Program-made: the position numbers and the translations under genes | The notes under the pieces: model-generated | What the model was told of the DNA's origin: nothing | The model's input: only the letters and a program-made list of their open reading frames with translations | Database searches by the model: none | Origin: JAJXWB01 sp046349085 | Lineage (GTDB): Bacteria; Pseudomonadota; Alphaproteobacteria; Rhizobiales; Beijerinckiaceae | DNA length: 64,000 nucleotides | Direction: 5' to 3' | NCBI GenBank assembly: GCA_046349085.1 | Contig: JAXMDA010000004.1 | Location: forward strand, 310,001-374,000 | In this document: positions 33,823 to 43,543 of the stretch, piece by piece | Position numbering within the stretch: position 1 is the first letter of the stretch | Layout of the letters: every line of letters begins with the position of its first letter

Positions 33823-35916
33823 TCACCCCTGCCCCGTCCGCTTGAACCATTCGTCCTCCGAGATCACCTCGATCCCGAGTTCCTGCGCCTTCGTCAGCTT
33901 CGAGCCGGCGCCGGGCCCCGCGACAACGAGGTCCGTCTTCTTCGACACCGAGCCTGAAACCTTCGCGCCGAAGCGGTCGGCCTGCGCCTTCGCCTCGTCG
34001 CGCGTGAGGCGTTCGAGCGAGCCGGTGAAGACTACCGTCTTGCCGGCGATGGGGCTGTCGTTGGCGACCGCTTCCATCGGCTGCGGCGCGACTTCAGCGA
34101 GCAGCGCGTCGAGCGCCGCCTCGTTGTGCTCCTCCAGAAAGAAATCCGCGACCGCCTCGGCCACGACATCGCCGACGCCGTCGATATTGTTGATCTCTTC
34201 GCGCGCATCCGTGCCTTCGCGCGCCTGACGCGCGACATCGCGCAGCGCTTCGAACGTCCCGAAATGTCGCGCGAGGCGACGCGCGTTCGTCTCGCCGATG
34301 CGACGGATGCCGAGCGCATAGACGAAGCGGTTGAGCGGAATTTCGCGGCGCGATTCTATGGAGGCGAAAAGATTGCGCACCGACGTCTCGCCGAAACCTT
34401 CCCACTCCTTGAGATCGAACTCGCCGGCTTCGCTGCGCTTCTGCAAGGTGAAGATATCGGCAGGCTGTTTGATCAGGCCCTTCTCGTAGAACAGCTCGAT
34501 CTGCCTGTCGCCCAGCCCCTCTATGTCCATCGCCAGCCGCGAACAGAAATGCTTGAGACGCTCGACCGCTTGCGCCGGACAAATCAGCCCGCCGGTGCAG
34601 CGGCGCACCACGTCCTCCGCGCCGCTCTCGTCCTTTTCGCGCAACGCCGCCGAGCCGCAGGCCGGGCACGTATGCGGGAATTTGTACGCGTGCGGGCCAC
34701 GCGGCTTGTCGCGCACGACTTCCACGACCTGCGGAATGACATCGCCGGCGCGCTGGATGACAACCGTATCGCCGACGCGAATATCCTTGCGCGCGATCTC
34801 GTCCTCGTTGTGCAGTGTCGCGTTCTGCACGACGACGCCGCCGACCGTGACCGGGTCGAGCCGCGCGACCGGCGTGAGCGAACCCGTGCGGCCCACCTGA
34901 ATGTCGATCGCGCGCAGCACGGTCGTCGCGCGCTCCGCCGGGAATTTATGCGCCACGGCCCATCTCGGCGCACGAGAAACGAAGCCGAGGCGTTGCTGAT
35001 AGGCCAGATCGTCGACCTTGTAGACGACGCCGTCGATGTCGTAGCCGAGCGAGGATCTCTGCTGCTCGATCGCGCGATAATGCGCGATCATCTCATCGGC
35101 CGAGTGACAGAGTTTCGTCAGCCTGTTCGTGGCGAAGCCCGCATGATGCAGGAAATCGAGCATGCCCTTCTGCGTCTTCGCCGGCATGTTCGAAACCTCG
35201 CCCCAGGCGTAGGCGAAGAAGCGCAGCGGCCGCTGCGCGGTAATGCTCGCGTCGATCTGGCGCAGCGACCCCGCCGCCGAATTGCGCGGGTTTGCGTAGA
35301 CCATCTTGCCCTGTTCGGCCTGCCGTTCGTTCAGCTTCGCGAAATCGGCGCGGTTCATGTAGACCTCGCCGCGCGCCTCGAGAACCTCGGGCGTATCGCC
35401 TTTCAATCTGTGTGGAACCTCGGCGATCGTACGCACGTTCGCCGTCACATCCTCGCCCTCGAAGCCGTCGCCGCGGGTCGCCGCTTTCACCAGTTCGCCA
35501 CGCTCGTAACGCAAGGAACAGGACAGCCCGTCGATCTTCGGCTCCGCGGTGAAGGCGAGCGGCGCATCGTCCCTGAGGCCGAGAAACCGTCGCACGCGCG
35601 CGACGAATTCATGTACTTCCTCGTCGGAAAACACGTTGCCGAGCGACAGCATCGGCACGGCGTGCTTCGCCTTGGCGAATTTCTGGCTCGGCACCGCGCC
35701 GACCTTTTTCGTCAGCGACCCCGCTTCGTGCAAGGCGGGAAAGGCGGACTCCAGCGCCTCGTAGCGGCGACGCAGCGCGTCGTAGTCGGCATCCGAAATC
35801 GTCGGCGCGTCGTCCTGGTAGTAGCGTTTGTCATGCGCCGCGATCTCGGCGCCGAGCAAGGTGTGCTCCGCGCGCGCCACCTTCGGCGAGAGCTGGTCGA
35901 TGGGCTTGAATTTCAT
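33823..35916 (-). CDS. ligA: NAD-dependent DNA ligase
   Basis: 697 residues, typical for LigA. The Ia/adenylation region has YYQDDAPTISDADYDALRR and the active-site lysine K127 in AEPKIDGLSCSLRY. The OB-fold has VGRTGSLTPVARLDPV. A zinc finger is seen in CPACGSAALR and RRCTGGLICPAQ (four cysteines). Helix-hairpin-helix motifs (NNIDGVGDVVAEAV) and a C-terminal BRCT domain (GKTVVFTGSLERLTRDEAKA) follow. It seals nicks in DNA using NAD+. It is the last gene of the block that follows lpxC, after recN and a small membrane protein. Confidence 0.96.
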   Translation of the reverse strand: MKFKPIDQLSPKVARAEHTLLGAEIAAHDKRYYQDDAPTISDADYDALRRRYEALESAFPALHEAGSLTKKVGAVPSQKFAKAKHAVPMLSLGNVFSDEEVHEFVARVRRFLGLRDDAPLAFTAEPKIDGLSCSLRYERGELVKAATRGDGFEGEDVTANVRTIAEVPHRLKGDTPEVLEARGEVYMNRADFAKLNERQAEQGKMVYANPRNSAAGSLRQIDASITAQRPLRFFAYAWGEVSNMPAKTQKGMLDFLHHAGFATNRLTKLCHSADEMIAHYRAIEQQRSSLGYDIDGVVYKVDDLAYQQRLGFVSRAPRWAVAHKFPAERATTVLRAIDIQVGRTGSLTPVARLDPVTVGGVVVQNATLHNEDEIARKDIRVGDTVVIQRAGDVIPQVVEVVRDKPRGPHAYKFPHTCPACGSAALREKDESGAEDVVRRCTGGLICPAQAVERLKHFCSRLAMDIEGLGDRQIELFYEKGLIKQPADIFTLQKRSEAGEFDLKEWEGFGETSVRNLFASIESRREIPLNRFVYALGIRRIGETNARRLARHFGTFEALRDVARQAREGTDAREEINNIDGVGDVVAEAVADFFLEEHNEAALDALLAEVAPQPMEAVANDSPIAGKTVVFTGSLERLTRDEAKAQADRFGAKVSGSVSKKTDLVVAGPGAGSKLTKAQELGIEVISEDEWFKRTGQG

Positions 35917-35959
35917 GGGTCAGATGTAGCGCGGATGGGGCGAGCGGAGAAGTTCCCGA

Positions 35960-36015
35960 CGTCATTGCAAGGAGCGCGGCAACGCAATCCAGCCGCTCCC
36001 TTTCTCGCAATGACG
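35960..36015. repeat. Palindromic repeat, family B copy
   Basis: CGTCATTGCAAGGAGCGCGG at the left pairs imperfectly with the right end CTCGCAATGACG. It sits in the 104-base gap between ligA and the small membrane protein gene. Confidence 0.7.
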
Positions 36016-36020
36016 GCGCT

Positions 36021-36239
36021 CTATCCCGCGAGCCGCGCCCGCCACTTCCGCGCCGCCACGCCGGCCCAGATGGCCTCCACCACCCCGAACGGCCATGCGC
36101 CCTGCAGGAAGCCGTAGGCCGACCCCGCAAGGCAGGAAAAGGCGAACAGCAGGGTGAAGATGGCGCCGCGGTATTCCAGCGCGTAGGTGACGAGCATGGC
36201 GGTGACGGCGGCCAGCCCGAAGGCCGTGAGCAGGTCCAC
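36021..36239 (-). CDS. Small membrane protein between recN and ligA
   Basis: 72 residues from a GTG placed directly after the recN stop (TGA then GTG). Two or three hydrophobic segments are seen: LLTAFGLAAVTAMLVTYALE, IFTLLFAFSCLAGSAYGFLQ and GVVEAIWAGVAARKW. The type occurs as short uncharacterised membrane proteins in alphaproteobacteria. Co-transcription with recN is likely from the zero-base spacing. Function unknown. Confidence 0.65.
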   Translation of the reverse strand: MDLLTAFGLAAVTAMLVTYALEYRGAIFTLLFAFSCLAGSAYGFLQGAWPFGVVEAIWAGVAARKWRARLAG

Positions 36240-37910
36240 TCAACCCGCCCCTTCGAGCAGCCGCGCCGCCGCTGCGCGCGCTTCCGCGGTGATGCTGGCG
36301 CCCGACAACATGCGCGCGATTTCCTCGCGGCGCTCGGCCTCGTCCAGCGCCGCCACCGATGTCGCGACGCGCTTGCCCCTGTCGAGCGCATCCTTGGCGA
36401 TGCGGAAATGTTTGCCCGCGCGCGCCGCCACCTGCGGGGCGTGCGTCACCGCCAGGACCTGCACGCGAGACGCGAGCCGCGCGAGGCGCTGGCCGATGGC
36501 GTCGGCCACCGCGCCGCCAACGCCCGTGTCGATCTCGTCGAAGACGAGCGTCGGCGCCGACCCCTTGTCGGCCAGCGTGACTTTCAGCGCCAGCATGAAG
36601 CGCGAGAGTTCACCGCCGGACGCCACTTTCATCAGCGGTCCCGGCCGTGCGCCGGGATTGGTCTGCACAAAGAACTCGACGCGGTCGACGCCGTCGGCAG
36701 TGGCGTTGTCGGCGTCGCTCTCGATCTGCGTGGTGAACGTCGCGCGCTCCAGCTTCAGTGGCGCGAGTTCGCCCATCACCGCCTTGTCCAGCTTCGACGC
36801 GGCCGCCTTGCGCGCCTTGGACAACGCGGCGGCCTTGGCGCCGAAGTCCTCGCGAGCGGCGGCGGCTTCCGTGGCAAGCCGGGCAAGATTGCTTTCGCCC
36901 TGCGCCAGAGCTTCGAGATCGGCTGCAAATTTCGCCGCGACGCGGGGCAGGTCCTCCACGCTCGCCTGATATTTTCGCGCGGCTGCGCGAAGCGCGAACA
37001 GGCGCTCCTCGGAGCGCTCGAGTTCGCGCGGATCGTAGGCGGCTTCTTCCAGCGCCGATTCCAGCGCCGCGCGGGCCGCCTCGACGCCATCCAGCGCGCT
37101 CGACAATGCCGCGAGCGTCGGGTCGATCAACGCGGGCGCCTGCGGCTGGCGGCGCTCGAGCCGGCGCAACGCCATCGAAAGCGCGGATACCGGCGAATTC
37201 TCGCCGCCGACGGCCTCATAGGCCTCCCGCAGATCGGCGGCGACTTTTTCAGCCTGCATCATGCGCTGACGCTGCGTCGCGAGCTTTTCCTCCTCGCCCG
37301 GCGCCGGCGCGAGCTTTGATAGTTCGGCATGGGCGTGGGTCAGGTAATCGGCGTCGGCGCGCGCCTTGGCCAGCCGCGCCTCCTCGGCCGCACGCGCGTC
37401 TTCCGTGTCGCGCATGCGCCGGTATGCGGCGCGCACCGCCTCCGCCTGGGCCCGTAGCCCGCCGAACGCGTCGAGCAGGGCGCGATGCGTGGCCGCGTCG
37501 GTCAGGGCGCGCTCGTCATGCTGTCCGTGGATCTCGACGATGGCGCGCCCGATCGCGCGCAGGGCTTGCGCGCTCACGGCCTGATCGTTGACGAAGGCGC
37601 GCGTGCGGCCGTCGGCCATCTGCACGCGCCGCAGGATGAGATCGCCGTCGACGTCGATATCCTGCGCGCGCGCCGTCTCGCGCGCGGGGTGGTCCACGGC
37701 GAGATCGAACACGGCCGTCACCTGGCCCTGCGCCTGGCCCGCGCGCACCAGCGCGCCGTCGCCGCGGCCGCCGAGCGCCAGCGTGAATGCGTCGAGAAGG
37801 ATGGACTTGCCGGCGCCCGTTTCGCCGGTCAGCACGGTCAGCCCGCGATCCGGATCGAAATCGATCCGGTCGATCAGGACAATATCGCGAATGGCGAGCT
37901 GAACCAGCAT
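36240..37910 (-). CDS. recN: DNA repair protein RecN
   Basis: 556 residues. The N-terminal ATPase half has LTVLTGETGAGKSILLDAFT with Walker A at residues 29-36. A long coiled-coil-rich centre follows. The C-terminal half has SGGELSRFMLALKVTLAD (ABC-type signature) and Walker B PTLVFDEIDTGVGGAVADAI, then LAVTHAPQVAARAGKHF. RecN is an SMC-like protein that gathers DNA ends in recombinational repair. It lies 20 bases downstream of bamD, as in related alphaproteobacteria. Confidence 0.95.
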   Translation of the reverse strand: MLVQLAIRDIVLIDRIDFDPDRGLTVLTGETGAGKSILLDAFTLALGGRGDGALVRAGQAQGQVTAVFDLAVDHPARETARAQDIDVDGDLILRRVQMADGRTRAFVNDQAVSAQALRAIGRAIVEIHGQHDERALTDAATHRALLDAFGGLRAQAEAVRAAYRRMRDTEDARAAEEARLAKARADADYLTHAHAELSKLAPAPGEEEKLATQRQRMMQAEKVAADLREAYEAVGGENSPVSALSMALRRLERRQPQAPALIDPTLAALSSALDGVEAARAALESALEEAAYDPRELERSEERLFALRAAARKYQASVEDLPRVAAKFAADLEALAQGESNLARLATEAAAAREDFGAKAAALSKARKAAASKLDKAVMGELAPLKLERATFTTQIESDADNATADGVDRVEFFVQTNPGARPGPLMKVASGGELSRFMLALKVTLADKGSAPTLVFDEIDTGVGGAVADAIGQRLARLASRVQVLAVTHAPQVAARAGKHFRIAKDALDRGKRVATSVAALDEAERREEIARMLSGASITAEARAAAARLLEGAG

Positions 37911-37930
37911 GGGTCAGACGCCTTTCGCGT

Positions 37931-38827
37931 TCAGCCCACGCTCTTCCGGAACAGCTTCGAGATCCAGGAATCCGTCTGTTCGTGCGGTTCCAGGCCGCCT
38001 TCGCGCAGACGCGCATAGGCGTCCTTGTACCACTGGGAGTCCGGATAATTATGTCCGAGCACGGCGGCGGCCGTCTGCGCTTCATTGACGACGCCGAGCC
38101 GCAGATAGGCTTCGGTCAGGCGGAACAGCGCCTCTTCCGTGTGGCGCGTCGACTGGTACTTGCCCAGCACCTCGCGGAAGCGATTGATCCCCGCCGTATA
38201 ATTGCTCTGCTCGAGATAATAGCGGCCGACCTTCATCTCGCGCGCCGCGAGTTGGTCCTTGGCGACCTGAATCTTGAACTTGGCGTCGTTCACATATTCC
38301 GACTTGGGATATTTCTGAACGAGCTGGTTGAAGATCGTGACGGACTTTTCCGCGCGCTCCTGGTCGCGATCGGCGTCCGGGATCTGGTTGTAGTAGGACA
38401 TGCCCGCCAGATAGTAGACGTAAGGCGCATCCTTCGAATTCGGATAGAGGCCGATGTAGCGGTTGGCGGTGGCCACCGCCTCGTCGTACTTGCCTTCCGT
38501 ATATTCCGAATAGGTCTGCATCAGCAGGCCCTTCTGCGACCAGCCGGAATTCGGATACTGCTTTTCCAGCTCGCCGAACTTCTTGGCGGCGCCGGAGAAG
38601 TCCTTCTTGCCGAGGCGCGCGAGGCCCTGGTCGTAGATGCCGTCGGCCGGCACGTCCGGCAGGATTTCGGTCTTGTACTTCTCGCCGCCGAAAAAGCTGC
38701 TCAGGGGGTTCGAGGCGCTGTCGAGCGCCGAACAACCGGCCAGCGGCAGGCTCGCGGCCGCGACCAGCGCGACGCGTCGGGCGCCGGCGGTCTTGTGCAG
38801 GATCGAACGGACCAGGCTCTGCATCAT
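37931..38827 (-). CDS. bamD: Outer-membrane assembly lipoprotein BamD
   Basis: 298 residues. A lipoprotein signal ends in SLPLAGCSA with the lipidated cysteine at residue 32. The mature part has the tetratricopeptide-like pattern of BamD/ComL: LPDVPADGIYDQGLARLGKK, KKFGELEKQYPNSGWSQKGL, AYVNDAKFK-type helices (here EYVNDAKFKIQVAKDQLAAR) and YYLEQSNYTAGINRFREVLG. It works with BamA to insert beta-barrel proteins into the outer membrane. Confidence 0.92.
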   Translation of the reverse strand: MMQSLVRSILHKTAGARRVALVAAASLPLAGCSALDSASNPLSSFFGGEKYKTEILPDVPADGIYDQGLARLGKKDFSGAAKKFGELEKQYPNSGWSQKGLLMQTYSEYTEGKYDEAVATANRYIGLYPNSKDAPYVYYLAGMSYYNQIPDADRDQERAEKSVTIFNQLVQKYPKSEYVNDAKFKIQVAKDQLAAREMKVGRYYLEQSNYTAGINRFREVLGKYQSTRHTEEALFRLTEAYLRLGVVNEAQTAAAVLGHNYPDSQWYKDAYARLREGGLEPHEQTDSWISKLFRKSVG

Positions 38828-39109
38828 GTCATCTCACGGCGGCGAAACTCGACGGAGCGCGAGGGCCGCCGGCCTCCCCAATGCTCCGGCGCCGGCGGGC
38901 GGACGCCCTGCTGACGCAATCTCCTGGCGCGACTTCAGCGCAATGTATACGCGCGCCTATGTCGCCGAATCGTAACCGTTCGGCGCATGCGACGCGAAGC
39001 CACGGGCGTCATAGCGCAAATCATCCCGCAACGCCAACTTGTCGCTCCCGTGTCATGCGGCGCGATTGTGGCGATCTGTAGAGCGCGCCGCGAAAAAGTG
39101 GGCGCCGAA

Positions 39110-40123
39110 CTAGCTGCGGTCGGGCGCAAGCGCCGGCTGCACGCCGAAAGCGATGCGCGCGCCGATGTCCGGGCGCATTTCGCCGCGCGCCGGCGCGACG
39201 CCCGCTGAAAAGCGCCACGCGCTCCGATCGGCGAACAGCGCCTTCAGCACGGCGTGGTTGAGCGCATGGCCGCCGCAGCGCGAACGGAAGGCGCCGCGGA
39301 TCGGCGCGCCGGCAAGCGCGAGATCGCCCACGGCGTCGAGCATCTTGTGGCGCACGAACTCGTCGCGGAAGCGCAGTCCCTCGGGATTGAGCACGCCGGC
39401 CCCGGAAATGGCGATGGAGTTTTCCAGCGACGCGCCCAGCGCAAAACCGGCCCGCCACAGCCGCTCGATGTCGCCGACAAAACCGAAGGTCCGCGCGCGG
39501 GCGAGTTCCCGGCGGAAAGTGGCCGGGTCGAGCCGCAGCGCCCTGCGCTGGCGGCCGATCGCGGCGTGGTCGAAGTCGATTTCGACATCCAGCGTCAGGC
39601 CGTCGCCGTCGGTCGGCGAAAGTTCCGCGAAGGCGTTTCCGCGCTCTACGCGCACGGCCTTCAGGATTTCGATGGCGCGGCGCCCGGCCGCCTGCGTCGC
39701 GACACCCGCTTCGTCGATCGCGGCCACGAAAGGCGCCGCCGAGCCGTCGAGCACCGGAATTTCCGGGCCATCCACTTCGATCAGGGCGTTGTCGACGCCA
39801 AGCCCGGCCAATGCGGCCAGGGCATGTTCGACGGTCGCGACCGCGTGACGGCCGTCGAGGCCGATTGTCGTGCAGAGCTCGGTAGAGACGACGCGCGACC
39901 AGAGCGCCGGAGCGACGGGTTCGGCGGCCAGGTCGCTGCGCAGGAAGACAAGGCCCGTGTTGGCGTCCGCCGGATGAAGCAAGATGCGCGCCGGCTTGCC
40001 GGAATGGACGCCGACGCCGTCCAGCGCGACAGAAGAGGAAAGAGTGGTTTGCAATTCCCGGCCCAGGTCGCGGGAACGGGCGCGGCGCATCGTGGAGCGT
40101 GTTGCTGTTTCGAGACGGGCCAT
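39110..40123 (-). CDS. lpxC: UDP-3-O-acyl-N-acetylglucosamine deacetylase
   Basis: 337 residues from the ATG giving MARLETATRSTMRRARSRDL; AGGA lies about 5 bases upstream, and an earlier GTG (40189) would extend it by 22 residues. LQTTLSSSVALDGVGVHSGK is the family start. Metal ligands appear in VEHALAALAGLGVDNALIEV (His) and in FVRHKMLDAVGDLALAG (His and Asp). HALNHAVLKALFADRSA near the end has the conserved His. It carries out the committed step of lipid A synthesis. Its position after ftsZ is the normal dcw end. Confidence 0.93.
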   Translation of the reverse strand: MARLETATRSTMRRARSRDLGRELQTTLSSSVALDGVGVHSGKPARILLHPADANTGLVFLRSDLAAEPVAPALWSRVVSTELCTTIGLDGRHAVATVEHALAALAGLGVDNALIEVDGPEIPVLDGSAAPFVAAIDEAGVATQAAGRRAIEILKAVRVERGNAFAELSPTDGDGLTLDVEIDFDHAAIGRQRRALRLDPATFRRELARARTFGFVGDIERLWRAGFALGASLENSIAISGAGVLNPEGLRFRDEFVRHKMLDAVGDLALAGAPIRGAFRSRCGGHALNHAVLKALFADRSAWRFSAGVAPARGEMRPDIGARIAFGVQPALAPDRS

Positions 40124-40393
40124 CCGCTTCCTGTCCGCCAGGGTTGCCACCCAACTCGCCGAAGGCGCCCAGACGCTGGCCTTCGACACACGCTCAACCC
40201 CGATTTCCGGCGAGCGCGCCGGATCATCTGGAAGCTGACTAAATCGGGCCGGAAATTAGCCGCGCGGGCGGCAGTCGCCAAATCACGGATTATGAACAAA
40301 TATTAAAGGCGGTCTGGAGAAAATAAATTCAAACAATCATGTAGTTAGACAAAGGCGGCGCCGGGCGGAGCCTGCCCGGCGCCGGATTGCGTT
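40124..40393 (-). promoter_or_regulatory. ftsZ-lpxC intergenic region with AT-rich island and hairpin
   Basis: The gap of 270 bases has an unusually AT-rich island at about 40280-40350 (ATTATGAACAAATATTAAAG), where an lpxC promoter is plausible; a CATAAT-like -10 on the minus strand is at 40290-40295 but I see no good -35. A hairpin close to the ftsZ end is listed separately. Nothing codes here. Confidence 0.4.
40357..40383 (-). terminator. Hairpin after ftsZ
   Basis: GGCGCCGGGC pairs perfectly with GCCCGGCGCC over 10 bases with a 7-base loop. Read on the minus strand it lies 10 bases after the ftsZ stop and is followed by CCTTTGTCT, a weak T-tract. It probably ends or attenuates dcw transcription before lpxC. 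Confidence 0.6.
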
Positions 40394-42133
40394 TCAGCAG
40401 GACTGGCGGCGCAGGAAGGCCGGAATTTCGAGCTGCTCTTCCTCGGTCGGGCGCGCCGGAGCGACACGGCCGTAAGCGTCGGCGCCGGCGGGACGCGCCG
40501 GCTGGGCCGCCGGGCGCTTGGCGTATTCCGCATGGCCGGCGGCCGGCTGCGCCGGGCGCGCCTGCGGCTGGGCCACCGGCGCCGGGCGGGCCATCTGCGG
40601 CTCGACCTGCGTGCGGGCGGCTTCTTCGCGGCTGGAGGCGAAGGAAGTCAGGCGCTCGAACAGGGTGCGGCGGCGCTGCTCGACCGCCGAGACGGCGTTG
40701 CCCTGACCGGCGGCGCGCGCCTCGTGCCACTGCTGCTGCACATGCTGCGGCATGTCGTCGATCTGCGGAATGCGCGGCTGGCGCACCGGCTGCTCAGGCG
40801 CGGGCGGCACATACGGGCCGGCGGCGCGCGCCGGCTGCTCGACCGCGGCCGGTTCGGCCGGCGCCGGATAATAGGTCTGCGGCGGGGCGACGGGAGCGAC
40901 GTGCACCTGCTCGACCGGCTCGGGCGCGGGGGCCTGGGCGACCGCCTGCGCCTGCACCAGGGCCTGGGCATGGGCGATCGCGGCCTGCTGGGCGGCGGCA
41001 TAAGCTGCGGCGTGGTCGGCGGAGGCCGCCTGCTGGACGACCGGCTCCGGCTCGCGCTGCGGCGCGAGCACCGGCGCCGCGGCGGCGCGGGCCAGCGCCT
41101 GCTGGCGCAGGCGGTCCGCGGCTTCCGCGATCCTAGCCTGAGCATCGTCGATTTCGGCGGAGATCGCGGGCTTGTCGAGGCCCGTGGCGACGACCGAGAC
41201 GCGGATCACGCCGGCCAGCGACTCGTCCAGCGTCGCGCCCAGGATAATATTGGCGTCCTCGTCGACTTCCTGACGGATGCGGCTGGCGGCTTCGTCGAGT
41301 TCGTACAGCGTCATGTCGGCGCCGCCGGTGATCGAGATCAGCAGGCCCTTGGCGCCCTTCATCGCGACTTCGTCGAGCAGCGGATTGGCGATGGCGGCTT
41401 CCGCGGCATGGATGGCGCGCTGGTCGCCCGAGGCCTCGCCGGTGCCCATCATCGCCTTGCCCATTTCACGCATCACCGAGCGCACGTCGGCAAAGTCGAG
41501 GTTGACGAGGCCCTGCTTGACCATGAGGTCGGTGATCGAGGCGACGCCCGAATAGAGCACCTGGTCGGCCATGGCGAAGGCGTCGGCGAAGGTCGTGCGC
41601 TCCGTGGCGATGCGGAACAGGTTCTGGTTGGGGATGACGATCAGCGTGTCGACGCTCTTCATCAGTTCGGCGATGCCGGCGTCGGCGGTGCGCATCCGCC
41701 GCGCGCCCTCGAACTGGAACGGCTTGGTGACGACGCCGACTGTCAGGATGCCGAGGTCGCGCGCCGTGCGGGCGATGACGGGAGCCGCGCCCGTGCCGGT
41801 GCCGCCGCCCATGCCGGCGGTGACGAAGCACATGTGCGCGCCGGCCAGGTGGTCGCGGATTTCCTCGATCGCCTCTTCGGCGGCCGCGCGGCCGACTTCC
41901 GGCTGCGCGCCGGCGCCGAGGCCTTCGGTGACCTGCAGGCCCATCTGGATGATGCGATCGGCCTTCGAGGAGGTGAGCGCCTGCGCGTCGGTGTTGGCGA
42001 CGATGAAGTCGACGCCGCTGAGGCCCGACATGATCATGTTGTTGACCGCGTTGCAGCCGCCGCCGCCGACGCCGCACACCATGATTCTGGGCTTGAGCTC
42101 GCGCAGCTCGGGTCCCTTCAGATTGATCGTCAT
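40394..42133 (-). CDS. ftsZ: Cell division protein FtsZ
   Basis: 579 residues from the ATG giving MTINLKGPELRELKPRIMVC, with GAGG upstream; an upstream start would add ten residues. The tubulin signature GGGTGTG lies at residues 109-115, and NTDAQALTSSKADRIIQMG and NLDFADVRSVMREMGKAMMG are conserved GTPase-domain blocks. A long A/Q/P-rich linker (about residues 320-560) precedes the conserved tail EEEQLEIPAFLRRQSC that binds FtsA and other partners. FtsZ polymerises with GTP into the division ring. The length matches alphaproteobacterial FtsZ with an extended linker. Confidence 0.97.
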   Translation of the reverse strand: MTINLKGPELRELKPRIMVCGVGGGGCNAVNNMIMSGLSGVDFIVANTDAQALTSSKADRIIQMGLQVTEGLGAGAQPEVGRAAAEEAIEEIRDHLAGAHMCFVTAGMGGGTGTGAAPVIARTARDLGILTVGVVTKPFQFEGARRMRTADAGIAELMKSVDTLIVIPNQNLFRIATERTTFADAFAMADQVLYSGVASITDLMVKQGLVNLDFADVRSVMREMGKAMMGTGEASGDQRAIHAAEAAIANPLLDEVAMKGAKGLLISITGGADMTLYELDEAASRIRQEVDEDANIILGATLDESLAGVIRVSVVATGLDKPAISAEIDDAQARIAEAADRLRQQALARAAAAPVLAPQREPEPVVQQAASADHAAAYAAAQQAAIAHAQALVQAQAVAQAPAPEPVEQVHVAPVAPPQTYYPAPAEPAAVEQPARAAGPYVPPAPEQPVRQPRIPQIDDMPQHVQQQWHEARAAGQGNAVSAVEQRRRTLFERLTSFASSREEAARTQVEPQMARPAPVAQPQARPAQPAAGHAEYAKRPAAQPARPAGADAYGRVAPARPTEEEQLEIPAFLRRQSC

Positions 42134-42226
42134 CGCCTCAGCCTCTTTTCCAATGGACCGCACACACGCGCCCCGGTTTCACTGATCCGGTCGGGGTCCG
42201 CCGCCGCTTCCCCGTCCGGACCGCAC

Positions 42227-43543
42227 TCAAAAACTTTCCTTCAGCCAACGCCCGACCCGGGCGAAATAGCCGTCAGCGCCGACCGCCGCCGCAAGACGCT
42301 CGCGGCTCGGTTCGAAATGTTCCTGCCCCGCCACCTGCGGGTAGACCAGCAGTCCGACCGACGCCGCAAAGGCCGGGCTCTTGCCGGACTCCGGCAGGCC
42401 TTGCACGCCGACGGGCCGGCCGATGCGCACCTGGCCGCCGACGATGCGGCGCACCGTCTCGGGCAGGCCGGTGAGCTGGCTCGCCCCGCCGGTCAGCACG
42501 ATGCGCGAGCCCGCGTGCAGCGGCCTGCCCTGCTGGCGCAGGCGGTCGCGCACGAGCTCCACGATCTCCTCGACGCGCGGACGGATGATGCGCACGAGCT
42601 GCGAGCGCGGCAGGTGCGTCGTCTGGCCGGCGTCGTCGCCGACATGTTCGATGGCGATGGTCTCGCGCTCGTCGGTCGGCGCGAGGATCGCGCTGCCATA
42701 GAGCGTCTTCAGGCGTTCCGCGCCATTGAGGCGCACGTTGAGGCCGCGCGCGACGTCGAGCGTCACGTGATTGCCGCCGACCGCCACGCAATCCATGTGA
42801 ATGAGCGCGCCGCCGGCAAACACGCCGACCGAGGTCGAGCCGCCGCCGAAGTCGATCACGGTCGCGCCGATCTCCGCCTCGTCGTCGCCGAGCGTGGCGA
42901 GCGCGGAGGCGTAGGGCGAGGCGACGAAGGCTTCCACCGTCAGATGGCAGCGCTCGACCGCCAGCCCGAGGTTGCGCACCGCCGCCGCATCGGTGGAGAC
43001 GACATGCAGATGCGCGGCGAGTTCGTCGCCGATCATGCCCTTGGGATCGCGGATGTTCTCTGCGCCGTCGACCGAGAAGCTGGTCGGCAGCGAATGCAGG
43101 ACCGCGCGGCCGTCCCTCGCGCTGCGGGCGCAGGTGGCCTCCAGCACGCGATGAATGTCGGGCTCGCCGACGGACCGGTCGCCGACCGCCACTTTCGCCT
43201 GAAAATGCTGCGAGGAAATGCGGCCGCCCGACGCGCAGACGATGACATTGTCGACCTGCACGCCCGCCATGCGCTCCGCCGCGTCGACCGCGAGGCGGAT
43301 GGCCGTCTCGGCCTCCTCCATGTCCACGACCTGCCCGGCCTTCATGCCGCGCGAGCGCTGGTGGCCGATGCCGAGAATGCGGCAGCCGTGCGTGCGGCCG
43401 CGCGAAGGCTGACCGGCCTCGATCGGGTCGAGGCGCGCGATCAGGCAGACGATCTTGGTCGTGCCGACATCGAGCACCGACAGGATCGCGCTCTTGCGCG
43501 AAGACAGCGGACGCATACGCGGCAGATGTACGGACACGCCCAT
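42227..43543 (-). CDS. ftsA: Cell division protein FtsA
   Basis: 438 residues. The actin-like fold shows ILSVLDVGTTKIVCLIARLD (phosphate 1), GATVIDFGGGSTSVGVFAGG (phosphate 2) and RIVLTGGASQLTGLPETVRR (adenosine motif). SHA-type block SSQHFQAKVAVGDR is also seen. The C-terminal amphipathic segment DGYFARVGRWLKESF fits the membrane-targeting tail. FtsA anchors FtsZ to the membrane. The start overlaps the ftsQ stop by one base (TGATG). Confidence 0.96.
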   Translation of the reverse strand: MGVSVHLPRMRPLSSRKSAILSVLDVGTTKIVCLIARLDPIEAGQPSRGRTHGCRILGIGHQRSRGMKAGQVVDMEEAETAIRLAVDAAERMAGVQVDNVIVCASGGRISSQHFQAKVAVGDRSVGEPDIHRVLEATCARSARDGRAVLHSLPTSFSVDGAENIRDPKGMIGDELAAHLHVVSTDAAAVRNLGLAVERCHLTVEAFVASPYASALATLGDDEAEIGATVIDFGGGSTSVGVFAGGALIHMDCVAVGGNHVTLDVARGLNVRLNGAERLKTLYGSAILAPTDERETIAIEHVGDDAGQTTHLPRSQLVRIIRPRVEEIVELVRDRLRQQGRPLHAGSRIVLTGGASQLTGLPETVRRIVGGQVRIGRPVGVQGLPESGKSPAFAASVGLLVYPQVAGQEHFEPSRERLAAAVGADGYFARVGRWLKESF